This document shows positions 1 through 7,371 of a DNA stretch of 64,000 nucleotides, piece by piece. The translations under genes were made by a program, and so were the position numbers. Under the pieces are notes generated by a model. The model was not told the DNA's origin. It ran no database searches and saw nothing but the letters and a program-made list of their open reading frames with translations. The stretch comes from Candidatus Leptovillus affinis (GTDB taxonomy: Bacteria > Chloroflexota > Anaerolineae > Promineifilales > Promineifilaceae): the NCBI GenBank assembly GCA_016705235.1, contig JADIYP010000006.1:806001-870000 (forward strand), given 5' to 3'. How positions within the stretch are numbered: position 1 is the stretch's first letter; every line of letters starts with the position of its first letter.

Positions 1-3
1 ATT

Positions 4-927
4 GTGGACCTGAAAACCATCCTGAGCATTCAAATCCTTTCTTTTCTGGGCTACTCAATCACTCTGGGCAGAATCCTGCTGGCTTTTCTTTGGCTGTATA
101 TTTTCTATATCCTGGCCTGGATAACTGAAGAAGGACTGCGCAAAGTGATTATGCCGCGCACTCAGGCCGACACCGGCGTTGTTAATACCGTAACCACTCT
201 GTCTCGTTATGTCATCATCGGGGGCGGTATCATGGTCGTTTTTGGCACGTTGGGCGTCAATCTCACCTCTCTGGCCCTGATTGGCACCGGACTTTCCGTC
301 GGCATTGGGTTTGGCCTACAGCAAATCATCGCCAATTTCATCAGCGGCATTGTGCTGCTGTTCGAGCAATCGTTACGGCCGGGCGATGTGGTGGAGGTGA
401 ACAACCAGGTGGGCACTGTCGAAAAGCTCAATATCCGGTCAACCATCATCCGCACCAACGACAACGTGGAAATCATCGTCCCCAACGAGACATTTCTCAC
501 ATCGCAGCTCACTACCTACACGAAAAGTGACCCGTTGGTGCGTGTGTCTGTGCCTGTAGGCGTGGGCTACGACAGCAACCCCAAACAGGTGCAGCAAATT
601 TTAATGGACACGGCCGTTTCCCACCCCCTTGTCCACCCATACCCGCCGCCAGTCGTCTTTTTTGAAGGCTTCGGCGAATCCAGCATCGACTTCACCCTCA
701 CCATCTGGATCAACGAACCGGCGCGCCGCCGCGCCGTAAAATCTGACCTGTATTTTATGGTTTGGGAAGCGCTCGCCAGCGCCCACATCGAAATTCCCTT
801 CCCCCAACGCGACCTCAATTTACGCGGCGGCTGGCCAGAATTTGTCCAGGCAATGGGCCAGGGAACGGATGCGCCGCGCCCCATCGCCGACCAAAAATCC
901 GCCCAAACCAAACCCCCGGAGAAATGA
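4..927 (+). CDS. MscS-family mechanosensitive channel (5' end probably cut by window)
   Basis: Small-conductance mechanosensitive channel family, a membrane pore that releases solutes on hypo-osmotic shock. Hydrophobic segments lie at about residues 15-42, 65-85 and 88-118; the last is the Gly/Ala-rich pore helix (VGIGFGLQQIIANFISG), followed by the beta domain (RPGDVVEV...GTVEKLNIRST) and the mixed alpha/beta cytoplasmic vestibule. A GTG is available at position 4, but the frame is open to base 1, so a longer N-terminus with extra membrane helices may lie outside the window. The C-terminal tail is Pro/Lys-rich and its stop nearly touches the next gene (1 nt before its ATG), so the two are probably cotranscribed. 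Family assignment is firm; the true start is unknown. Confidence 0.85.
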   Translation: MDLKTILSIQILSFLGYSITLGRILLAFLWLYIFYILAWITEEGLRKVIMPRTQADTGVVNTVTTLSRYVIIGGGIMVVFGTLGVNLTSLALIGTGLSVGIGFGLQQIIANFISGIVLLFEQSLRPGDVVEVNNQVGTVEKLNIRSTIIRTNDNVEIIVPNETFLTSQLTTYTKSDPLVRVSVPVGVGYDSNPKQVQQILMDTAVSHPLVHPYPPPVVFFEGFGESSIDFTLTIWINEPARRRAVKSDLYFMVWEALASAHIEIPFPQRDLNLRGGWPEFVQAMGQGTDAPRPIADQKSAQTKPPEK

Positions 928-928
928 G

Positions 929-1714
929 ATGATCCCAACACACAAACTCCTTCTACCCGATGGCGCCTCCCTGGCCTATGAAGATATCGGCGACGGACGG
1001 CCGTTACTCCTCATTCACGGTTTCACCGGCACAGCCCGCGCCCATCTCGGCGATCTCATGGATAGCCTGCGAACCCATTACCGCCTCATCGCCCCCGATT
1101 TGCGCGGCTACGGGGCCAGCCAGCCGCCCGCCCGCAGTTTCCCGCCCGATTTTTACCGGCGCGACGCCGACGACATGGCAGTCTTGCTGCGCCACGTCGC
1201 TTGCGGCCCGGTTGCCGTCCTCGGCTTTAGCGATGGCGCGGAGATCGCCATCCTTTTGGCCGCGTTGTATCCAGAACTGGTCCGGGGCGTCGTTGCCTGG
1301 GGCGTTTCCGGCGTCATTTCACCGGAGATGGTCACGGCCGTGCAGTCCCGTGTCCCCGTCCCCGCCAAACCAAATTGGGGCGCCTGGCATCGGCAAATCG
1401 CCGCGCTTCACGGCGAAGCCCAGGTCGAACCGATGATCCGTGGCTGGAACGAAGCCGCCGCCGCAATTCTGGCCCAAGGCGGCAACGTTTGTCTGAACGA
1501 AGCAGCCCACGTGCGCTGCCCGACCCTGCTGCTCAACGGCGACGGCGAGGTCGGCAATACCCTGCGTGACGTAACCCGCCTGCTAAACCGGCTGCCAGAC
1601 GGCCGTCTGGAAATCATCTCCCACAGCGGCCACCCCATCCACAACGACCAACCCGACCTGTTTTTGCAAAAAGTGACCGACTTCTTAACCCACATCGACA
1701 CGGCTGAACGTTAA
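929..1714 (+). CDS. alpha/beta hydrolase
   Basis: Alpha/beta-hydrolase fold protein, 261 aa, substrate unknown. The oxyanion-hole motif LLLIHGFTG is near residue 26, the nucleophile elbow is G-F-S-D-G, and the catalytic His is probably in HSGHPIHNDQP near the C-terminus; an acid in LLNGDGEV is plausible. I chose the ATG at 929 because a GGAGAAATGAG ribosome-binding stretch precedes it and the homologous fold begins immediately after; the open frame extends upstream to 842 inside the MscS gene, but that stretch is basic low-complexity sequence. Fits esterases or MenH-like hydrolases, but nothing fixes the substrate. Confidence 0.8.
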   Translation: MIPTHKLLLPDGASLAYEDIGDGRPLLLIHGFTGTARAHLGDLMDSLRTHYRLIAPDLRGYGASQPPARSFPPDFYRRDADDMAVLLRHVACGPVAVLGFSDGAEIAILLAALYPELVRGVVAWGVSGVISPEMVTAVQSRVPVPAKPNWGAWHRQIAALHGEAQVEPMIRGWNEAAAAILAQGGNVCLNEAAHVRCPTLLLNGDGEVGNTLRDVTRLLNRLPDGRLEIISHSGHPIHNDQPDLFLQKVTDFLTHIDTAER

Positions 1715-1731
1715 CGCCGGACAAGGTAGCT

Positions 1732-2799
1732 ATGTCATCTGACCCCCATCAACTGCAAATTCGTCCCCTCCATCCCGACGACATCCCCGCCTTGCACGCC
1801 ATTCTCAGCCACCCGGCCGTTGCCCGCTGGACCGACCTGCTGACCCCGCGGGAATACAGCCAGAGCGAAGCTGAATTTCGGACAGCCCAAACAGGCATGC
1901 ACCGGTTGGTGGGCATCTTAAACGGCCGTGTCGTCGCTTACGGCTGGCTGCACCAAAATACCCGGCCGCGCATGAAACATATCGCCCAGCCTGGCCTCAT
2001 CGTGCACCCGGACCATTGGGGGCAGGGCATTGGCCGCCGCCTGTTCGCCGCCTTGCTGGACCTGGCCGACAACTGGCTCAATACCTGGCGCGTGGAACTG
2101 TCCCTCTCACCCGACAACGCGGCGGCGCGCCACATGGCCGCAGCCGCCGGATTTGTGGTGGAAGGAACGATGCGCCAGGCTGTTTTTGGCGACGGCCGTT
2201 TCCACGACGCCATCCTCTACACCCGGCTCAATCCGCCGCCCGCCGCCCAAACCCGCCTGACATCAACGCCGCTGCCCGCCGCGCCCAGCCATCCAATCGA
2301 CACCTCCCGCCTGATTATTCGCCCCGCCCGCCCCGGCGACGAAGCCGATCTCAACGAAATCTGGCGCAATCCGTTGGTCGCCCGCACCACCCTACAACTG
2401 CCCAGCCAGGAAATCTGGGTCGCCCGCAGCCGGTTTGGCGAACCGCCGCCGCCTGGCCTGCACCGCCTGATGGCTGAAAACGACGGCCGTGTCCTTGGCA
2501 TGATCTCCATCTTCCAAAACCAAAATCCGCGCCGGATACACAGCGCCACCCTGGGCATGATGGTTGCGCCCGATTATTGGGGCCAGCGCATCGGCAGCCG
2601 CCTCATGGCCGCCATTCTGGAGATCGCTGACAATTGGCTGGACCTGAAGCGCGTGGAATTGGAAGTGAACGCCGATAACCCAACGGCCGTCCACCTTTAC
2701 GAAAAATTTGGCTTCGCAATCGAAGGCACACGGCGATTCCAGGCGTTTGGCGACGGCCGTTGGCCCGACAGCCACTTCATGGCTCGCCTCAGAGAGTAG
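1732..2799 (+). CDS. tandem GNAT N-acetyltransferase
   Basis: Protein of 355 aa with two GNAT domains, about residues 7-165 and 192-352. Each has the acetyl-CoA-binding signature (V-x-P-D-H/Y-W-G-Q-G/R-I-G), HPDHWGQGIGRRL in the first and APDYWGQRIGSRL in the second, followed by the conserved LEL-N/A-N-A-H-Y-GF-EGT segment. The copies align along their length, so this is an internal duplication. RimJ/RimL-like GNATs acetylate protein N-termini or small amines; the substrate is unknown here. The linker (about residues 166-190) is Ala/Pro-rich. Start ATG lies 17 nt after the hydrolase stop, consistent with one transcript. Confidence 0.85.
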   Translation: MSSDPHQLQIRPLHPDDIPALHAILSHPAVARWTDLLTPREYSQSEAEFRTAQTGMHRLVGILNGRVVAYGWLHQNTRPRMKHIAQPGLIVHPDHWGQGIGRRLFAALLDLADNWLNTWRVELSLSPDNAAARHMAAAAGFVVEGTMRQAVFGDGRFHDAILYTRLNPPPAAQTRLTSTPLPAAPSHPIDTSRLIIRPARPGDEADLNEIWRNPLVARTTLQLPSQEIWVARSRFGEPPPPGLHRLMAENDGRVLGMISIFQNQNPRRIHSATLGMMVAPDYWGQRIGSRLMAAILEIADNWLDLKRVELEVNADNPTAVHLYEKFGFAIEGTRRFQAFGDGRWPDSHFMARLRE

Positions 2800-2881
2800 G
2801 CGCGGCAAACCACGCACTCAATCATTAATACTCCCTCATGAGCCATTGACAATTCACCCTCGACATCTGACAATTGCCCGT

Positions 2882-2895
2882 ACCGACTGGTCAGT
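2882..2895. promoter_or_regulatory. probable TetR operator
   Basis: Imperfect inverted repeat ACCGACTGGTCAGT, 17 nt upstream of the tetR ATG. The GAC-TG-GTC core is symmetric and resembles operators of TetR repressors that recognise GACCGnCnGGTC-like palindromes. Position and symmetry suggest autoregulation; binding is inferred. Confidence 0.5.
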
Positions 2896-2912
2896 CTAAA
2901 AAAAGTGAACCT

Positions 2913-3533
2913 ATGACAGAAAATATCCCTTCCGCCCGTGATCCCGAAAGCACCCGCGAGCGTATTTTAGACGCCGCCCTGAACATTTTTTCCCGCAAGG
3001 GCTACTACGATACCCGCCTGGACGAGATCGTGGAAGAATCGCACACCTCCAAAGGCTCCATTTACTTCCATTTCCCCAACAAAGAGCGGTTGTTTCTGGC
3101 CCTGGTTGATCAATTCGCCGATTTATTGGAACGGCGCGTCACCGAGGCCATCGAACCGGAAGCCAAAGGCATCGCCCGCGTGCGCATTGCCCTCACCACA
3201 ACCCTGGACACCTTCGGCAAATATCGGCGGCCGGCCAAAGTGCTGCTGGTACAGGCCGTTGGCCTGGGCGCGCCCTTCGAGAATAAACGCAACGAGGTCA
3301 ACGACCGCTTCGCCCACCTCATCGAAACCTACCTCCAGGAAGCCATTGAAGTCGGCGATATCCCGCCGGTGGACACCGAAGTGGTGGCTTATGCCTGGAT
3401 GGGCGCAATTTACGGCATTGTGATTCGCTGGGTCTACACCGGCGAGCCAACGCCCGACCGCATTATGTCTACTTTGCTGCCGGTTTTACTGCGCAGCGTG
3501 GGGTTTGAAGCGTATGAAGAAGTTAGAGAGTAG
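2913..3533 (+). CDS. TetR/AcrR-family transcriptional regulator
   Basis: Repressor of 206 aa. The N-terminal helix-turn-helix is clear: TRERILDAALNIFSRKGYY then TRLDEIVEESHTSKGSIYFHF, the standard TetR signature. The C-terminal ligand domain is all-helical and unassigned; this family often controls lipid or efflux genes. I chose ATG 2913 rather than the upstream in-frame 2874 because the conserved domain begins about 18 residues later and a palindromic operator lies just upstream. Its 3' end overlaps the start of menF, so it may be cotranscribed with, and control, the menaquinone genes; that is inference. Confidence 0.88.
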   Translation: MTENIPSARDPESTRERILDAALNIFSRKGYYDTRLDEIVEESHTSKGSIYFHFPNKERLFLALVDQFADLLERRVTEAIEPEAKGIARVRIALTTTLDTFGKYRRPAKVLLVQAVGLGAPFENKRNEVNDRFAHLIETYLQEAIEVGDIPPVDTEVVAYAWMGAIYGIVIRWVYTGEPTPDRIMSTLLPVLLRSVGFEAYEEVRE

Positions 3534-4959
3534 CGATTGGGGAGTAGAGACCGGGGATTGGGGGACAGAACAATCTCCAGTCTCCAATCTCCAGTCTCTT
3601 CAGGCGCAGCGCCTGGTCAGCTACAGCCTGCCCGTCGCCGACCTGTCGGCGATGAATTTTTTGCGCCATGCAGAGGGGCAAGAGCGCTTTTTTTGGGAAG
3701 ACGTGCGCGACCGGATCACGCTGGCCGGGTTTGGGTCGGCGGCCAATTTGATGGGTTGGGGCGACGGCCGTTACGCCCACATCCGCCAACAGGCCCAAAC
3801 ACTGTTCCAGGATGCAATCCTGCTCGGCGACGCGCCCGAACTGGCCCGGCCGCGCCTCTTCGGCGGCTTCGCCTTCCGCGACGACTTCCTGCCAGACAAC
3901 ACCTGGGCAGCCTTCCAGCCTGCCCACTTCATCCTGCCCCACTACCAATTTGTCCGGGTCGGCCAGGAAACCTGGCTCACCATCAACGCCCTCATCCCCC
4001 TGGCCGACGACCCTGAACACAGCCTGCCCATTTTGCAGGAAGCGCTGCAAACTCGCCGAGAGCTTTTACTGACGGCTGGCGATTGGGGATTGGAAACTCC
4101 CCCTCAATCGCCAGTCGCCAATCTCCAATCTCTCTCCTACCCCATGTCTCCGGACGAATGGGCACGGCTCATCCATGCCGTGCAGCAAGAGATTGCCACG
4201 ACGGAATTGAAGAAAGTGGTTCTGGCGCGGGTGTGCGAAGCGCGATTTGATGAACGTATCAACATTTACAACGCCCTGGCCTTTCTGAATAAAGCCTACG
4301 CCGATTGTTATCGGTTTGTGTTCGAGCCACGGCCGTTTCACACCTTCCTCGGCGCGACCCCCGAACTGCTGGCCAAAGTAGAGGGCGACACCCTCACCAC
4401 CATGAGCCTCGCCGGTTCCATCCGCCGCAGCGCCAACCCGCTGGAAGACGCCGCTCTGGGCCAACAACTCATGGAAAGCCCCAAAGACCGCCACGAACAC
4501 GAAGTCGTGGTCATGTCCATCCTGGGGCGGCTGGCCCCGCTGACCACCCAGCTAGAAATTTCGCCCGCGCCCGGCGTTTACAAATTGAGCAATATCCAAC
4601 ACCTGTTCACGCCCATTCGCGGCACATTAGCCCAACCCGATGGCATTTTACCCCTGGTAGAAGCCCTGCATCCCACGCCGGCCATGGGCGGCTCGCCGCG
4701 CAGCCTCGCCCTGGATTTTATCAGCCGCCAGGAACCGATGCCTCGCGGCTGGTACGCCTCGCCTGTTGGCTGGATCGATTACAAGTTGGATGGCGCGTTC
4801 GCCGTGGGCATTCGCTCGGCCGTGGTACAAGAACGCCGCGCCTGGCTTTATGCCGGCGCCGGCATCGTCGCCGCCTCCGATCCCGATCAAGAATGGGCCG
4901 AAACCGGCCTAAAATTTCGCCCGATGCAAAACGCCCTGGGAATTATCAACAGCCAATAG
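3514..4959 (+). CDS. menF: isochorismate synthase (MenF/EntC family)
   Basis: Converts chorismate to isochorismate, the first committed step of menaquinone synthesis; cytoplasmic and Mg-dependent. The chorismate-binding core is complete: TTMSLAGSIRR, the ESPKDRHEHEVVV segment, the LFTPIRG strand, LHPTPAMGGSPR and the C-terminal YAGAGIVAASDPDQEW. Two short palindromic elements are translated in frame, one at the extreme N-terminus (SSDWGVETGDWG...SNLQSL) and one between the N-terminal domain and the core (AGDWGLETPPQS...NLQSL); both fall outside the catalytic core. ATG 3514 is taken as start; TTG 3505 is possible. The gene overlaps tetR, and its last codons lie in another palindrome. Confidence 0.9.
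   Translation: MKKLESSDWGVETGDWGTEQSPVSNLQSLQAQRLVSYSLPVADLSAMNFLRHAEGQERFFWEDVRDRITLAGFGSAANLMGWGDGRYAHIRQQAQTLFQDAILLGDAPELARPRLFGGFAFRDDFLPDNTWAAFQPAHFILPHYQFVRVGQETWLTINALIPLADDPEHSLPILQEALQTRRELLLTAGDWGLETPPQSPVANLQSLSYPMSPDEWARLIHAVQQEIATTELKKVVLARVCEARFDERINIYNALAFLNKAYADCYRFVFEPRPFHTFLGATPELLAKVEGDTLTTMSLAGSIRRSANPLEDAALGQQLMESPKDRHEHEVVVMSILGRLAPLTTQLEISPAPGVYKLSNIQHLFTPIRGTLAQPDGILPLVEALHPTPAMGGSPRSLALDFISRQEPMPRGWYASPVGWIDYKLDGAFAVGIRSAVVQERRAWLYAGAGIVAASDPDQEWAETGLKFRPMQNALGIINSQ
3535..3600. repeat. palindromic element inside menF 5' end
   Basis: GATTGGGG...GGGGATTGG facing CAATCTCCAGTCTCCAATC, an imperfect hairpin built from GATTGG/AGACTGG words. It starts just after the tetR stop codon and is read through as the N-terminus of MenF. 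Same family as 4071-4130, 7916-7978 and 16736-16790. Confidence 0.75.
4071..4130. repeat. in-frame palindromic element inside menF
   Basis: GGCGATTGGGGATTGGA pairs imperfectly with GCCAATCTCCAATC. Translated as about 20 residues (GDWGLET...NLQSL) between the two halves of MenF, in the same reading frame as the copy at the menF start and the one in menD. Confidence 0.8.
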
Positions 4960-5003
4960 CTGTTGGCTGTTAGCTGTTGGCTGTTGGCTGTTGGCTGGTA
5001 GCC
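4945..5003. repeat. TAGCTGTTGGC palindromic repeat at menF end
   Basis: AACAGCCAATAGCTGTTGGCTGTT palindrome followed by iterations of TGTTGGC. It contains the menF stop codon, so the last residues (NSQ) are encoded by the repeat. Related to 9144-9203 and 51450-51489; could act as a 3'-end or mRNA-stabilising hairpin. Confidence 0.7.
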
Positions 5004-5017
5004 ATTGACAATTAATT

Positions 5018-5806
5018 ATGATTTCAGACTCAAGCCACGTTCCACAAGAATCCATTAACCTTGCCGTCCAGGCTGTGCATTATCGTTACGGGCACAGCCC
5101 GGCGCTGGAAGACCTTTCGTTCACAGTCGCAAAGGGCGAATTGGTTGCTTTGGTTGGCCGCAATGGGGCGGGCAAATCCACGCTGCTGCGCTGCATCGCC
5201 GGTTGGACGCGCCCCACGCAGGGCGACGTTCTGCTGCAAGGGCAGGCCATTTACAAGAATGAACGCTGGACACGGCGGCACATTGTGCTGATTCCCGACA
5301 CGCCGCCCTTTTATGAAGCGCTGACCGCCTGGGAGCACGCGCAAATGGTGGCGCAGCTCCACCACCTGAAAAACTGGGAAGGCGAGGCCGAAAAACTCTT
5401 CGCCCGCTTTGGCTTGTGGTCCAATCGGGACGCATTTCCGTTTATGTATTCGCGCGGGATGCGCTACAAATTGGCTTTGTGCCTGGCATTGCTGCTTAAA
5501 CCGGCGCTGCTGCTGCTCGACGAACCGCTCGGACCGCTGGACCCGCTGTCGGCGGGGTATTTGTGGGGCGAATTTGGCCGTTACCAGGAACAGGGCATGA
5601 GCATTTTGTTGAGCAGTCACCAGATGCCTTATGCCGTCCACCCGGACAGATATCTGGTGATGGAACAGGGCCGCTTGCTGTGCCAGGGAACCCCGAACGA
5701 ACTGCGCGCCGATTTGGGCCTGACGGGTGATTTTTCGTTGGACAATTTGCTGGAAACGGCCGTTACCAACCTCTACCCCGCCCTCCCCACAACCACCCAT
5801 GATTGA
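5018..5806 (+). CDS. ABC transporter ATP-binding protein
   Basis: ATPase subunit of an ABC-2 type exporter, 262 aa. Walker A GRNGAGKST near residue 49, Walker B LLLLDEPL, H-loop SSHQ. The signature motif reads YSRGMRYKLAL rather than the canonical LSGGQ, a variant seen in some ABC-2 exporters. The 3' end overlaps the permease gene by 8 nt, a strong sign of translational coupling. Being inside the men cluster does not reveal the substrate. The start has no strong Shine-Dalgarno sequence. Confidence 0.88.
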   Translation: MISDSSHVPQESINLAVQAVHYRYGHSPALEDLSFTVAKGELVALVGRNGAGKSTLLRCIAGWTRPTQGDVLLQGQAIYKNERWTRRHIVLIPDTPPFYEALTAWEHAQMVAQLHHLKNWEGEAEKLFARFGLWSNRDAFPFMYSRGMRYKLALCLALLLKPALLLLDEPLGPLDPLSAGYLWGEFGRYQEQGMSILLSSHQMPYAVHPDRYLVMEQGRLLCQGTPNELRADLGLTGDFSLDNLLETAVTNLYPALPTTTHD

Positions 5807-7301
5807 ACTGCGCCTGCTGACAACCCTGCGCCTGCGACAATGGCGCGCCAGCCTGGTTCCCATCCTGCGTCTCTTCGGCTACAACCCCGACGACCGCTCG
5901 ATTAAGGAATTCCTCTACAACCTCTACCTGATCGCCTTTTTTGTGGTCTGGATTATTTTTGGCACCTGGGGGGCGATTTTGTACCAGGCCACCCAGCTCG
6001 GCGCGGCGCTTTCTCTGCCGCTGTGGCGGCAGTTGTTGGTCGTGCTGCCGTGGGCCTTGTTTTTCCTGCTAATCGGCGTGGTTCTGCGGTATGCACGGCG
6101 CACGCCGCTGCTGCTCTCGTTTCCCGACATCGCCTACATTGCCGGCTCGCCCGCCCCCCGGCGCGCGCTGACGCTGGTGCAATTTGTCCAGGAAGCAGCG
6201 CAAAGCGCGCTGATCATTTTGCCGCTGACGGCCGTTATCGCTGTGGTCCTGGCCCAATCACTGCCGCCGGAAATACGGCCGTTCGCCTCAGCAAGAACGG
6301 CCGTCATCACCATCCCGCTGCTGCTGTTTGTTTTGGGCTTTGCCTGGTTGTGGGGCGTTCTGCGCCTGTCTGTGCCCGGTCTGGTTGACTGGCGCGGCTA
6401 CCGCTGGCTGCCCTTGCTGCTGCTGGCCTTGCTGCCCTTTTGGCCGACGGCCGCCCTGTGGCCGGGCAACCTTTGGCTGGCCGCGCTGACCGGCGATTGG
6501 TCCGCCGGGCAGGTTGGCCTGCTCAGTCTGGGCATTGGCCTGCTGCTGGTGGGGGTGCTGGCCGTCAGCAGCCGGATCAATTTGATAGACGTGGCCGACG
6601 AGAGCATGACGTTTGCCCAGATTCAGGCGTTGGGGGCTTATTCGCGGCTCATGCCCGGGCTGGCTTTGGCGCGGCGCAGCATCAAACGACAGGCGCCGGT
6701 GGCCGGGAAACGGCCGTTTCTCCACCTCCCCGCCGCCGCCGGACCAACCACGCTGCTCCTGCGCTCTGGTCTGGTGCTGCTGCGCGAAGGGGCCGATCTG
6801 CTCATTTTGCTGGGTTGGGGAGCCGCGTTTACGGCAGCGGCGCAGCTGATTTTGTCCAGCGGCGCCCGGCCGGAATTCTGGCTGTACTGGCTGCTGGGCA
6901 TTCTCTTCTTCCCGCCGCGCAAACTGGTTACGACGTTCCGCGCCGATCTGGCGGAGCCTTTTTTGCGGCAGCTTTTGCCGCTGGCAAACTGGCAGCTCAT
7001 GGCGGTGGATACGGCCGTGCCCTGGATTCTCCTGCTGCTTGGCGCATTTTTGGTCTGGCCGCTCCAACCCGTCATTTCGCCGCTGCTCATTGTGCTGGTC
7101 AGCCTGCTGCTCGTTTTGTGCCAGGGATTGGCCCTGCTTAAACTGGGCCGGCGGCAAATTCCCTACGTGGTGTTGGCCCTGGCCGCGTTGGGGCCGGTGG
7201 TGGTCTTGGGCGTCCGGCAGTCGGCGGCGTTGGCCGCCGGGGCGGCCATGTTGGCCGTGGTGGCGTTGGCCACGGCCGTTGTCTACAGCGATAATTTGTA
7301 A
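5799..7301 (+). CDS. ABC-2 type transporter permease, large membrane protein
   Basis: Membrane partner of the preceding ATPase, 500 aa, with about twelve hydrophobic helices (for example near residues 40-65, 80-105, 145-175 and 185-210) and little soluble sequence. The upstream open frame starts at 5727, but ATG 5799 overlaps the ATPase stop and gives a natural membrane-protein N-terminus (MIELRLLTTLRLRQWR). It resembles the Bacillus EcsB type in pairing with a short ATPase, but no diagnostic motif was recognised. Substrate unknown. Confidence 0.75.
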   Translation: MIELRLLTTLRLRQWRASLVPILRLFGYNPDDRSIKEFLYNLYLIAFFVVWIIFGTWGAILYQATQLGAALSLPLWRQLLVVLPWALFFLLIGVVLRYARRTPLLLSFPDIAYIAGSPAPRRALTLVQFVQEAAQSALIILPLTAVIAVVLAQSLPPEIRPFASARTAVITIPLLLFVLGFAWLWGVLRLSVPGLVDWRGYRWLPLLLLALLPFWPTAALWPGNLWLAALTGDWSAGQVGLLSLGIGLLLVGVLAVSSRINLIDVADESMTFAQIQALGAYSRLMPGLALARRSIKRQAPVAGKRPFLHLPAAAGPTTLLLRSGLVLLREGADLLILLGWGAAFTAAAQLILSSGARPEFWLYWLLGILFFPPRKLVTTFRADLAEPFLRQLLPLANWQLMAVDTAVPWILLLLGAFLVWPLQPVISPLLIVLVSLLLVLCQGLALLKLGRRQIPYVVLALAALGPVVVLGVRQSAALAAGAAMLAVVALATAVVYSDNL

Positions 7302-7318
7302 TGGCTACGTCTGGCCAA

Positions 7319-7351
7319 AGACCCCAAGGGTTTCCAAAACCCTTGGGGTCT
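7319..7351. terminator. AGACCCCAAGGGTTT hairpin between permease and menD
   Basis: Perfect inverted repeat AGACCCCAAGGGTTT-CCA-AAACCCTTGGGGTCT. Identical words recur at 10084, 12447 and 54391, so it is a dispersed palindromic family that may serve as an intergenic terminator; no U-tract follows. Confidence 0.6.
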
Positions 7352-7371
7352 GAACAGCGACAACAGGTATC

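Noticed and set aside
842..928. Upstream extension of the hydrolase to an in-frame start at 842
   Set aside because: The added residues are basic, Pro-rich and encoded inside the MscS gene; the ATG at 929 has a proper ribosome-binding site.
6288..7157. 289-codon antisense frame in the ABC permease
   Set aside because: Gln/Arg-rich translation typical of the complement of Leu/Ala-rich membrane helices; no start signal.
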